The notes under the pieces: model-generated | Told to the model about the DNA's origin: nothing | Database searches by the model: none | What the model saw: only the letters and a program-made list of their open reading frames with translations | Program-made: the position numbers and the translations under genes | In this document: positions 1 through 6,418 of the stretch, piece by piece | Numbering within the stretch: position 1 is the first letter of the stretch | Layout: each line of letters begins with the position of its first letter | Assembly (NCBI GenBank): GCA_026417715.1 | Contig: JAOACU010000057.1 | Span: 1 to 12,394 of the forward strand | Direction of reading: 5' to 3' | Length of the DNA stretch: 12,394 bases | From: Anaerolineae bacterium | Lineage (GTDB): Bacteria; Chloroflexota; Anaerolineae; UBA4142

Positions 1-799
1 CCAACAGACGCGATTTTTGGTACGCCGCCCACACGGCTTTGGAAAGCACCGTGCGTAATGAACCTTTCTCCATCTGATAAATCGCTTCTGCCGATGTGCC
101 ACCGGGCGATGTGACCATATTGCGCAATTCGGCGGGATGCAGACCACTCTTTTCGGCAAAGAGAATCGAGCCGCGCATCGTTTCGATGACAATGTCGTGC
201 GCCACATCGCGCGGGAAACCCAAATGCACAGCGGCGTCAATCAACGCTTCGAGGACAAGGAAAACGTACGTCGGTCCCGTGCCACTCACTGCCGTTGCCA
301 TATCGAGATACTTTTCCTCGTCCATAAAAATTTCTTTGCCAAGCGAACGAAAAACCGCGCGCGCGTGTTCAAGTTGCGATTCAGTGACAGTGGGTGTTGC
401 CGTCCACACCGTCAACCCTTCGCCGATTTGCGCTGGCGTGTTCGGCATCGCGCGCACAATCGAGGCGTGCGCGAGTCCTTCGCTCAGCGTGGCGAGTCGT
501 CCACCCGCGATGATCGAGATGACGAGTTGTTCGGGACGAAACTGCCCCTTGAGTTCATCGAGCACGCGCGCGAGCACCTGCGGCTTGATCGCCAAGACGA
601 CAATCTCACTCGCGCGCGCGGCGTGACGATTATCGCCAGTGACGTGAATCGCATAGCGCGCGGCAAGTTCTGCGCGACGCTTCTCGCGCGGCTCGCTCAC
701 AGTGATACGTTCGGGTGTGATGACTTGGCGATTCAACAAACCCGAAATCATCGCCTCTGCCATCACCCCACCGCCGATGAAGGAAATGGAAGAAAACAT
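1..799 (-). CDS. proC: Pyrroline-5-carboxylate reductase, 3' end cut by the window edge
   Basis: ProC catalyses the last step of proline synthesis, the NAD(P)H-dependent reduction of 1-pyrroline-5-carboxylate to L-proline in the cytoplasm. The reading frame is open for 266 codons from an ATG at 799 to the left edge without a stop. Seen in the translation: the N-terminal Rossmann dinucleotide loop FIGGGVMAEA (residues 7-16), the segment VRAMPNTPAQIGEG in the middle, and the C-terminal family signature TAVSGTGPTYVF followed by VTSPGGTSAEAI. ProC proteins are usually about 265-275 residues, so only a few C-terminal residues are missing. The start is supported by a strong Shine-Dalgarno (AAGGGGG) a few bases upstream. 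A 77-bp heptad repeat begins 13 bp upstream of the ATG, so any promoter must lie in or beyond it. No clear promoter is visible. Confidence 0.93.
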   Translation of the reverse strand, partial: MFSSISFIGGGVMAEAMISGLLNRQVITPERITVSEPREKRRAELAARYAIHVTGDNRHAARASEIVVLAIKPQVLARVLDELKGQFRPEQLVISIIAGGRLATLSEGLAHASIVRAMPNTPAQIGEGLTVWTATPTVTESQLEHARAVFRSLGKEIFMDEEKYLDMATAVSGTGPTYVFLVLEALIDAAVHLGFPRDVAHDIVIETMRGSILFAEKSGLHPAELRNMVTSPGGTSAEAIYQMEKGSLRTVLSKAVWAAYQKSRLL

Positions 800-811
800 T
801 GTGTCCCCCTT

Positions 812-888
812 GATGACGGATGACGGAAGACGGATGACGGAAGACGGATGACGGACGACGAATGACGGAAGACGGGTGACGGACGACC
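812..888. repeat. Tandem degenerate heptad repeat, GAWGACG type, 11 units
   Basis: Eleven consecutive 7-nt units with no spacing error, mostly GATGACG or GAAGACG with variants GACGACG, AATGACG and GGTGACG. The array begins just upstream of the proC Shine-Dalgarno. Related arrays (complementary words CTCCGTC, CTTCGTC) occur at 7124-7172 inside thyX and at 12296-12358 upstream of trpS. The function is unknown. Confidence 0.9.
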
Positions 889-898
889 GTCAATGTCT

Positions 899-929
899 CA
901 AAAGAAAATAGCGGACGATGTGTCCGCTA
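899..929 (-). terminator. Rho-independent terminator after the WecA-like gene
   Basis: Read on the minus strand, an 8-bp stem TAGCGGAC/GTCCGCTA with a 5-nt loop is followed at once by TTTTCTTTT. It lies about 50 nt past the stop of the glycosyl-phosphate transferase gene and before proC, so it is well placed to end that transcript. Confidence 0.75.
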
Positions 930-952
930 CGTTGCGTCAAATGAGAATCGGC

Positions 953-981
953 GTAGGGGCGAGTCGCCGACTCGTCCCTAC
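953..981. repeat. 29-nt dispersed palindrome, copy 1
   Basis: Two 14-nt arms (GTAGGGGCGAGTCG and its near-complement) lie around a single central base, with one mismatch that is a G-T wobble on this strand. The TAG stop codon of the WecA-like gene (978-980) is formed by the palindrome's right arm. A second copy in inverted orientation lies at 1983-2011, so the two copies frame that gene. Confidence 0.9.
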
Positions 982-1973
982 TTTTGTTGCCACTCCAGCA
1001 CGCACAACGCGACCAACCCAACGATTGCCGCGAGAGTCAACACTGCGTAGTTGATGACCACGTTCCCGTGCGCGCAAATCACGGCGGCGATGCCCAGCGC
1101 GCTCGCCACAAGATACAATCGCACGACTGCCGCGCGGCGCGTCAACCCGCGCGCGACCAAACGATGCGATGTGTGATCGGTGCCCGGCGTCGTGAGTGGA
1201 TTCACGCCGCGTCGCAAACGCGAAATCACAACGAGTGTCGTGTCGAAAATCGGTACGCCGAGCACGAGAATCGGAATGAACCACGTGGCGATGACGGGCA
1301 AGTGCAAAAAGCGCAGTTTGATACCGACGGCGGCAAGGAGAAAGCCGAGAAATAAACTGCCCGCATCGCCCATAAAAATTCGCGCGGGGTTAAAGTTGTA
1401 CACCAAAAAACCGAGTGCCGCGCCAAGCAACGCCGCGCTCAACATCGCCACCAGATATTGCCCGTTCAGCGCGGCAATCAGCAAAAAGAATCCCGCCGCA
1501 ATCGCCGCGACGCCACCCGAAAGGCCATCCATATTGTCGAGCAAGTTCAGCGCGTTGGTGATGCCCACCACCCACAGCACTGTAATCGCGATGTTGAGTG
1601 GCGCGTAGGGAAATAATTCGACGCTGACGCCCGTGAGCACTAGAATCAACGCCCCCGCAATTTGCCCGATGAGTTTCCACGACGCGGCAAGTCCCACGCG
1701 ATCGTCCCACAGCCCCAAGAACGACACCCACGTTGCGCCAACGAGGATGCTGATCATTTGCGATACGTAGAAACGATCCGCAAACAAAATCAGCGCGACG
1801 ATGAACGCGCCGTACATTGCCACACCGCCCAAACGCGGCATCGGCGTCGCGTGAATCTTGCGCGCATTTGGACGATCCACCACATCCGCGCGCAGTGCGA
1901 TGAGACGCGCGAGTGGTGTCGCGCCCAGCGCAAAGACAAGCGCGGTAGCAAAGATCAAAACGAGTGTCGTCAT
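978..1973 (-). CDS. WecA/TagO/MraY-family polyprenyl-phosphate sugar-1-phosphate transferase
   Basis: 331-residue integral membrane protein of glycosyltransferase family 4. Such enzymes move a sugar phosphate (often GlcNAc-1-P) from a UDP-sugar onto undecaprenyl phosphate at the inner face of the membrane. This starts a cell-wall, teichoic-acid or O-antigen-like glycan. Seen: about ten hydrophobic segments; HATPMPRLGG (41-50); a Mg-binding Asp pair LWDD (88-91); NALNLLDNMDGLSGG (140-154), the N-x-x-N-x-x-D-x-x-D-G core; FMGDAGSLFLG (200-210); PIFDT (241-245); and the nucleotide-sugar loop DHTSHRL (266-272). The HATPMPRLGG and TSHR forms fit WecA/TagO better than MraY of peptidoglycan synthesis. 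The sugar substrate cannot be read from the sequence. No convincing Shine-Dalgarno precedes the ATG. The gene is framed by two inverted palindromes and followed by a terminator. The ligase/polymerase gene at 2494-6258 is a likely pathway partner. Confidence 0.9.
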   Translation of the reverse strand: MTTLVLIFATALVFALGATPLARLIALRADVVDRPNARKIHATPMPRLGGVAMYGAFIVALILFADRFYVSQMISILVGATWVSFLGLWDDRVGLAASWKLIGQIAGALILVLTGVSVELFPYAPLNIAITVLWVVGITNALNLLDNMDGLSGGVAAIAAGFFLLIAALNGQYLVAMLSAALLGAALGFLVYNFNPARIFMGDAGSLFLGFLLAAVGIKLRFLHLPVIATWFIPILVLGVPIFDTTLVVISRLRRGVNPLTTPGTDHTSHRLVARGLTRRAAVVRLYLVASALGIAAVICAHGNVVINYAVLTLAAIVGLVALCVLEWQQK

Positions 1974-1982
1974 CGTTAGACT

Positions 1983-2011
1983 GTAGGGACGAGTCGCCGA
2001 CTCGCCCCTAC
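1983..2011. repeat. 29-nt dispersed palindrome, copy 2 (inverted relative to copy 1)
   Basis: It has the same 14-1-14 design as 953-981, but the variable base pair is on the opposite arm, which makes it the inverted copy. It fills most of the 45-bp gap between the hicA stop and the WecA-like start, and would fold in the leader of that gene (G-U wobble on the transcribed strand). Confidence 0.9.
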
Positions 2012-2018
2012 GCGTTCT

Positions 2019-2243
2019 TTACAAGAGTTCGATTAACTCATCACGAGTCATCTCGCAGTCGTGCAGAATCTTGGACATTAGTCCTGGTCCGATTGTTTCT
2101 CCGCGGTGAACGGGGACGACCGTACATCGTCCATCAGGGTGTCGTAAAAAGTGATGACTTCCCTTGATACGGATTACCTCAAAACCCGCCTTGCGTAACG
2201 CGGCAATCACGTCTTGTCCTCTGACGCGTGGCAGTTTTGTCAT
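2019..2243 (-). CDS. hicA: HicA-family toxin (mRNA interferase)
   Basis: 74 residues, a normal HicA length. HicA toxins fold like a double-stranded-RNA-binding domain and cleave mRNA using one catalytic histidine until HicB blocks them. Seen: LPRVRGQDVIAALRKAGFEV at the N-terminus, the catalytic-site segment IKGSHHFLRH (26-35), the strand TVVPVHRGETIGPG, and the helix LMSKILHDCEMTRDELIELL at the end. All are typical of the HicA/YcfA family. The ATG overlaps the hicB stop by four bases (ATGA), so translation is probably coupled and the antitoxin is made first. The nearby sequence lacks the GCGCG words that fill the neighbouring genes, which fits acquisition by transfer. Confidence 0.92.
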   Translation of the reverse strand: MTKLPRVRGQDVIAALRKAGFEVIRIKGSHHFLRHPDGRCTVVPVHRGETIGPGLMSKILHDCEMTRDELIELL

Positions 2244-2455
2244 GCTTCAACCCAGATTCTTTGAACACCCACAAATTCCTGAGGGGAGATTGTTTCGCCT
2301 TCAACTTCCAGACATAACTCAATCGCTTCTCGAATACGTTTCATCAACGTATCTAGCGATTTGGCTTGGGTATGACAGCCACGCAATTCAGGGACGGTGG
2401 CTACATAGTAGCCTTCTGCATCGCGTTCGATAACAACATTAAAGACTCTGGTCAT
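2240..2455 (-). CDS. hicB: HicB-family antitoxin, short single-domain form
   Basis: 71 residues with the HicB partial-RNase-H-like fold: FNVVIERDAEGYYVATVPEL (5-24), then GCHTQAKSLDTLMKRIREAIEL, as in HicB proteins. It binds and neutralises HicA. There is no room for a C-terminal helix-turn-helix or ribbon-helix-helix domain, so direct DNA binding and self-repression by this protein alone is doubtful. I chose the ATG at 2455 because family members begin at this strand and a GGAG lies 10 nt upstream. An in-frame ATG at 2485 would add ten residues without a good ribosome binding site. The antitoxin gene precedes the toxin, the reverse of E. coli hicAB. The pair starts 38 bp after the stop of the ligase/TPR gene (8 bp with the longer start), with no clear promoter between. 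Confidence 0.9.
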   Translation of the reverse strand: MTRVFNVVIERDAEGYYVATVPELRGCHTQAKSLDTLMKRIREAIELCLEVEGETISPQEFVGVQRIWVEA

Positions 2456-2493
2456 TTTTTCTTTGCTCCATTGTTCGCTTGCCATAGCAAAAC

Positions 2494-5400
2494 TTACTTG
2501 GCAAACGTATCTACCCACGCCTGCAACATCGCCTTGTCTGCTTGTGGCGCGAGCGCGAGTGCGGCTTGCGCGGCTTGCCGTGCCGCCTCGAATCGTTGCA
2601 TCTTGTAGGCATCGAGCGCGGCGAGAAGATTTTGCCACATTGGTTTGTCGCTATCGGGTGCGAGTGCTGCCGCTTGCACAATCGCGTTCGCGGCATCTTC
2701 GGTACGATTCGTTTGCAAACTCAACAGCGCGATGTTTTTCTGCGCATCGTAATCTTGCGGTACAAGACGCGCAAGGGCTTGGTATTCGGGCAACGCAAAT
2801 TCGGGTTGACCGCGCGCCTTCCACGTTTGCGCCAGCGCGCGCCGCGCGGCAATGTCGTTCGGCGATTTGCGCACCGCTTCGATTTGCTTCTGCAACGTCA
2901 ACAGTTGATTGTAGAAATCCTGAAAGCGTTGAAAATCAGGAGTGCGTTGTGGTGAGAGTAAATCGAGCAGACCGCGCATTGCGACGACTGCCGCATCAAT
3001 CTGCCCCGTCTCCGACAAAAAGTTGACGAGCGCGAGTCGTACCATCACATCATTCGGCGCGATTTGGACCGCGCGTTCGAGTGCGCGCCGCGCGGCATCG
3101 AGTTGATTCGCGCGCTTGTACAAATCAGCCAGCGCGATGTGCGGGAACGTGGCGCGCGTGTGCCGCGCGCTAGCGGCTCGGAACGCTTCCACCGCGCGCG
3201 ACCAATACGCGGGCTGGGCAAGAATCTGCATCGCGTTCGCGTTCGGTGCGCCGTTCGGTTCGGCAAGCGGGTTCGGATCGCCGGGAATCGCGCGCAAATA
3301 ATTTTCGGCGGCGCGCGCCGTATCGCCTTTGATGCGATAGTACTCGCCCAGCAAAAAGTACGTTTGCGCGTACTGGTCGTCAATCGTCAACGATTTTTCC
3401 AACAACGCGCGCGCGCGTTCCCAATCGCCACTTTGCGAGTAGGTTTGACTCCACTCGTTGTAGAGATACGCTGTGTTTGGACTGAGGCGCGTTGCCATTT
3501 GATAGTACTCGGACGATTTGGCATAGCGCGCGGCTTTTTCGTTGGGATCAGTGACCATCGCCGCGACGATGCGATTCATTCGCGCGAGATTCGCCGCGTG
3601 ATCGGTGTTGAGTGGATTGAGTTGTTGCGCGAGGAGCAAAATCTTTTCGGTGGTGGCGATGCGCGCCGCGCGTTGTGATGCATCGCTCGTCGCGCGCGCC
3701 GATTCGAGATACGCGCGTCCCAAAAAGAGTGCGTAAAAATCTTGCGTCGGTTGCAGAGCGAGCGCGCGTTGATACGCTTCGATGCTGTTGTTCCACGCGC
3801 CCATTGCATCGTAATTCAGTCCGGCTTTGTAGTGAATATCGGCGGCGACGCTGGCATAGTTGGTGAGATAAATCAGCGCGGGCAATGCCACGAGCAAAAT
3901 CGGTGTGACGATGGCGCCGCGCGCGCTTGCCCAACGCGTGGGGCGCGGCGTGACATCCACCCACAGACCGAACGCGACCGCCGCGATGAAAATGAACAAC
4001 GCGGCATAGTACCAACCGAGCAAGGTGACCAGATTCGCTGTGAGATCGCCAACTTGCGTAATCAGACGCGTTTGCAACAAAACGAACCACAACCACGCGG
4101 TCAACGAGAGGATGATGAACAAGGCGATTTCGTACATCAAAATTTCGCGCGACGGACGCGTGGCGTACTCTTCGCCTAAACCGATGAGTCCTGCCATCAA
4201 CCACGTGAGTCCGAACAACAGCGCGATGCCGTACGATGCTTGTCCATCCTTGACAAAGAGCGCGTGATACACCAATTCGAGCGAGTTGGGCGTGCCCGCA
4301 AGATTGGTAATGAATTCGTACGCGAGAGTGACCGCGATGAGCGTCAGTATCGCTGTCCACGCAACCACTGGCACCGGCGATGCTTCGACCGGTTGCGCGC
4401 TTGATTCGTTCGCGCGGCGTCGCTTGCGTCGCGCGGAACGCGTCGGTGTTTCGACGGTGACGTGCGCGGGAGTTGAGGTCGTCGCGAGTTTGTTCGTTCC
4501 CAAAATCACAAGGAGCGCGAGGTAGAACCAAAAGTATGTGCGTGTGGCAACAATCGCAATGCCAAAGTGAATTTCGATAAAGTGACCGATGAGCGCGGCA
4601 AGGAGTGCGGACAACCACAGCGCGCGCGCGGCATCGGCATTCGGCGCGGTCACATCGGCGCGGCGTAATGCCATCGCGACGAGAAAGACAAAGAACCCGA
4701 CGATCATTCCGAACGGTAGCGCGACGCCAACGAAATGCCAGCCGCGCCACACACCGAACACCAGCGACATCAGCGCGCCGCCCGCAAGCCACAACGCGAT
4801 GAACGCATTGCGTTCGGACGATGTGCGCACAAAGCCCAGCCACTTGAGCCCAAAGTAAAACATCGTCGCAAAGAGCAAGATGTACGCGCCAAAGCCGATG
4901 AGACCGGTCATCACGAGCGCGTCGAACGTTTCGTTGTGCGAACGATCGGGCGAGGCGTTGCGCGCTTCGAGGCGACCCAGTTCGGGCGGGTAGAATGGGT
5001 TGAACGCGACGTACATCGCTTCGGGTCCGTAGCCGATGAGCGGACGAATGACGTTGAACGCGTCATCGCCCGTTGTCGGTGACCACAGAGGTTGGTGTGG
5101 CAACACGAGTTGCAACGCGCCTTGCCAAATCAATTCGCGCACGCGCCCTGTGCCGGTTTCGGTCTCAAAGACGCGTCCCAAGCGACCGACGTACGGCAAT
5201 TGCTTGAGCGGTTCGAGTGGTGACGCGGGCAAGTTGAACACGACGAGGAACGCGCTGGCGATGATGGCAAGCGCAATCGCGCCGAGCATCACGCGTCGCG
5301 CGCCGCGCGCCAGCGCGTACAACACGATGAACGTGAACAAGCCACCCGCGAGACCAAGCCAAGGTCCGCGACTTTGGGTGAAGAAGAGCGCAACGGTGAG

Positions 5401-6258
5401 CGTCGCGAGGAGAATCGTGTACGTGGCAAGCAACAGCAAATCGCGCACACTCTTCTTGGTAACGAGTGCGAATCCAAGTGCTACGCCCAAGCCCACGAGC
5501 GCGAGCATCGTGCCGAGTGTGAAATCGAATAGCCACGCGAGAATCAACGCGCCGAGCGCGCTAGTGCTGAGCGCGCGCGGCACGAGTGGCGCGCGCACAT
5601 CGCGCGTGACGCGCGCGAGCGTTTCCAGCCACCGCGCTAGCGCGAGCGGAAAGACCATTATCAGGTACGCCGCGACGAAAATCGAATTGCCCATATGCGC
5701 GGCAATGCGCTCGACGGTATCGCCACCCCAAGGCAACGGATCGAGTCGAAAACGTTGCAACAGTCCGTAGAACGCAATCGGAAAACTGACCGTGAGAATC
5801 GTGTTGACCGCGCGATCGAGTTGCGCGCGTGTGCGGAGTGTGCTCGCGGCGATGACCGAGATGACGATGTACGAAAACGTCGAGTACGTGCCTTGCAAGC
5901 GTTGATACGAACCCCACAGACTGATGCTGGGCACGACGGAAAAAATCGTAGCGATGGTGTACACGATGACGAGCACGGCAACGGGCAGAGTGAACGGATT
6001 GTCGCGCACGAGCGCGCGCAGCGCGTCGCCGATCTTTGCGCGCGCCGATTCGTTGTGCGTCGCGCGCCAGTTGGTTTCGATGAACTTGACCAGCCACGCG
6101 CCTGCCATCACCAGCGCAATCGAACGCACGAGGGTTGCTTTGTCGGGTTCAAAGACGCGGCTCGAATAGATGTTGAAGAACAGCGGCGCAACAACGAGCG
6201 CGGCAAGCCAACCGGCTTCGAGGAGTTTATCGCAGTAGAGGGAAAGACGCGTTGTCAT
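2494..6258 (-). CDS. O-antigen ligase/polymerase-like (Wzy_C) membrane protein with TPR tail
   Basis: 1254 residues in three parts. Residues 15-590 are a polytopic membrane domain of the O-antigen ligase (WaaL/Wzy_C) superfamily. Seen there: WGSYQRLQGTYSTFSY (115-130), AAHMGNSIFVAAYLIMVFPL (186-205), FTQSRGPWLGLAGG (293-306), and the loop motif HNETFDALVMTGLIGFGAY (441-459). Residues 606-615 are a basic linker (ARRKRRR). Residues 631-800 hold a second block of roughly four to five hydrophobic segments. From about 803 to the end lie TPR-like helical repeats (for example DIHYKAGLNYDAMGAWNNSI, YFLLGEYYRIKGDTARAAEN, LADLYKRANQLDAARRALER). Known members polymerise or attach lipid-linked glycans on the outer side of the membrane. 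The TPR region probably binds partners. An in-frame stop four codons upstream makes 6258 the first possible ATG. Substrate unknown. The WecA-like gene downstream suggests a shared glycan pathway. Confidence 0.85.
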   Translation of the reverse strand: MTTRLSLYCDKLLEAGWLAALVVAPLFFNIYSSRVFEPDKATLVRSIALVMAGAWLVKFIETNWRATHNESARAKIGDALRALVRDNPFTLPVAVLVIVYTIATIFSVVPSISLWGSYQRLQGTYSTFSYIVISVIAASTLRTRAQLDRAVNTILTVSFPIAFYGLLQRFRLDPLPWGGDTVERIAAHMGNSIFVAAYLIMVFPLALARWLETLARVTRDVRAPLVPRALSTSALGALILAWLFDFTLGTMLALVGLGVALGFALVTKKSVRDLLLLATYTILLATLTVALFFTQSRGPWLGLAGGLFTFIVLYALARGARRVMLGAIALAIIASAFLVVFNLPASPLEPLKQLPYVGRLGRVFETETGTGRVRELIWQGALQLVLPHQPLWSPTTGDDAFNVIRPLIGYGPEAMYVAFNPFYPPELGRLEARNASPDRSHNETFDALVMTGLIGFGAYILLFATMFYFGLKWLGFVRTSSERNAFIALWLAGGALMSLVFGVWRGWHFVGVALPFGMIVGFFVFLVAMALRRADVTAPNADAARALWLSALLAALIGHFIEIHFGIAIVATRTYFWFYLALLVILGTNKLATTSTPAHVTVETPTRSARRKRRRANESSAQPVEASPVPVVAWTAILTLIAVTLAYEFITNLAGTPNSLELVYHALFVKDGQASYGIALLFGLTWLMAGLIGLGEEYATRPSREILMYEIALFIILSLTAWLWFVLLQTRLITQVGDLTANLVTLLGWYYAALFIFIAAVAFGLWVDVTPRPTRWASARGAIVTPILLVALPALIYLTNYASVAADIHYKAGLNYDAMGAWNNSIEAYQRALALQPTQDFYALFLGRAYLESARATSDASQRAARIATTEKILLLAQQLNPLNTDHAANLARMNRIVAAMVTDPNEKAARYAKSSEYYQMATRLSPNTAYLYNEWSQTYSQSGDWERARALLEKSLTIDDQYAQTYFLLGEYYRIKGDTARAAENYLRAIPGDPNPLAEPNGAPNANAMQILAQPAYWSRAVEAFRAASARHTRATFPHIALADLYKRANQLDAARRALERAVQIAPNDVMVRLALVNFLSETGQIDAAVVAMRGLLDLLSPQRTPDFQRFQDFYNQLLTLQKQIEAVRKSPNDIAARRALAQTWKARGQPEFALPEYQALARLVPQDYDAQKNIALLSLQTNRTEDAANAIVQAAALAPDSDKPMWQNLLAALDAYKMQRFEAARQAAQAALALAPQADKAMLQAWVDTFAK

Positions 6259-6313
6259 CGAGGCGCATCATACTCCAAGTGGGAGTAAAAATCAAATCGC
6301 TTTTGGGGGAGAG

Positions 6314-6319
6314 ATTATA
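6314..6319 (-). promoter_or_regulatory. Possible -10 box for the ligase/TPR gene
   Basis: A perfect TATAAT on the minus strand, 55 nt upstream of the ATG at 6258 and directly against a palindrome. With a 17-nt spacer the -35 position would read AGGTCT, far from consensus, so the call rests on the -10 box alone. Confidence 0.3.
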
Positions 6320-6351
6320 GACCTCACAGGTCTCCAAGACCTGTGAGGTCT
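6319..6351. repeat. Perfect palindrome, 15-bp arms, 3-nt loop
   Basis: AGACCTCACAGGTCT and its exact reverse complement are separated by CCA. It is not followed by a T-run on either strand, so it does not look like a standard terminator. It lies between thyX and the ligase/TPR gene. It could be a dispersed palindromic repeat, or an operator given the adjoining TATAAT. Confidence 0.9.
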
Positions 6352-6380
6352 GAACAAACCCTTTACGGTTTTCTACCAAT

Positions 6381-6416
6381 GAATGAACGAATAAACGAAT
6401 AAACGAATCAACGATT
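6381..6416. repeat. Octad repeat GAATNAAC, 4.5 units
   Basis: GAATGAAC, GAATAAAC, GAATAAAC, GAATCAAC, GATT in direct succession, ending two bases before the thyX stop codon. The same GAATAAAC word occurs in both arms of the inner hairpin of the MITE-like element (8611-8672). Confidence 0.85.
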
Positions 6417-6418
6417 GG

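Noticed and set aside
137..823. Plus-strand open frame opposite proC
   Set aside because: Antisense shadow; the minus frame encodes a complete run of ProC motifs.
812..888. CRISPR array
   Set aside because: Units are 7 nt and gapless, with no unique spacers and no cas genes nearby.
2456..2638. Long hicB start reaching into the ligase/TPR gene
   Set aside because: The extra residues are an out-of-frame reading of the TPR gene; HicB homology starts at MTRVFNVV.
3548..4843. 431-codon open frame inside the ligase/TPR gene
   Set aside because: Arginine- and cysteine-rich composition typical of an alternative frame in GC-rich DNA, with no recognisable domain; the overlapping frame has clear motifs.
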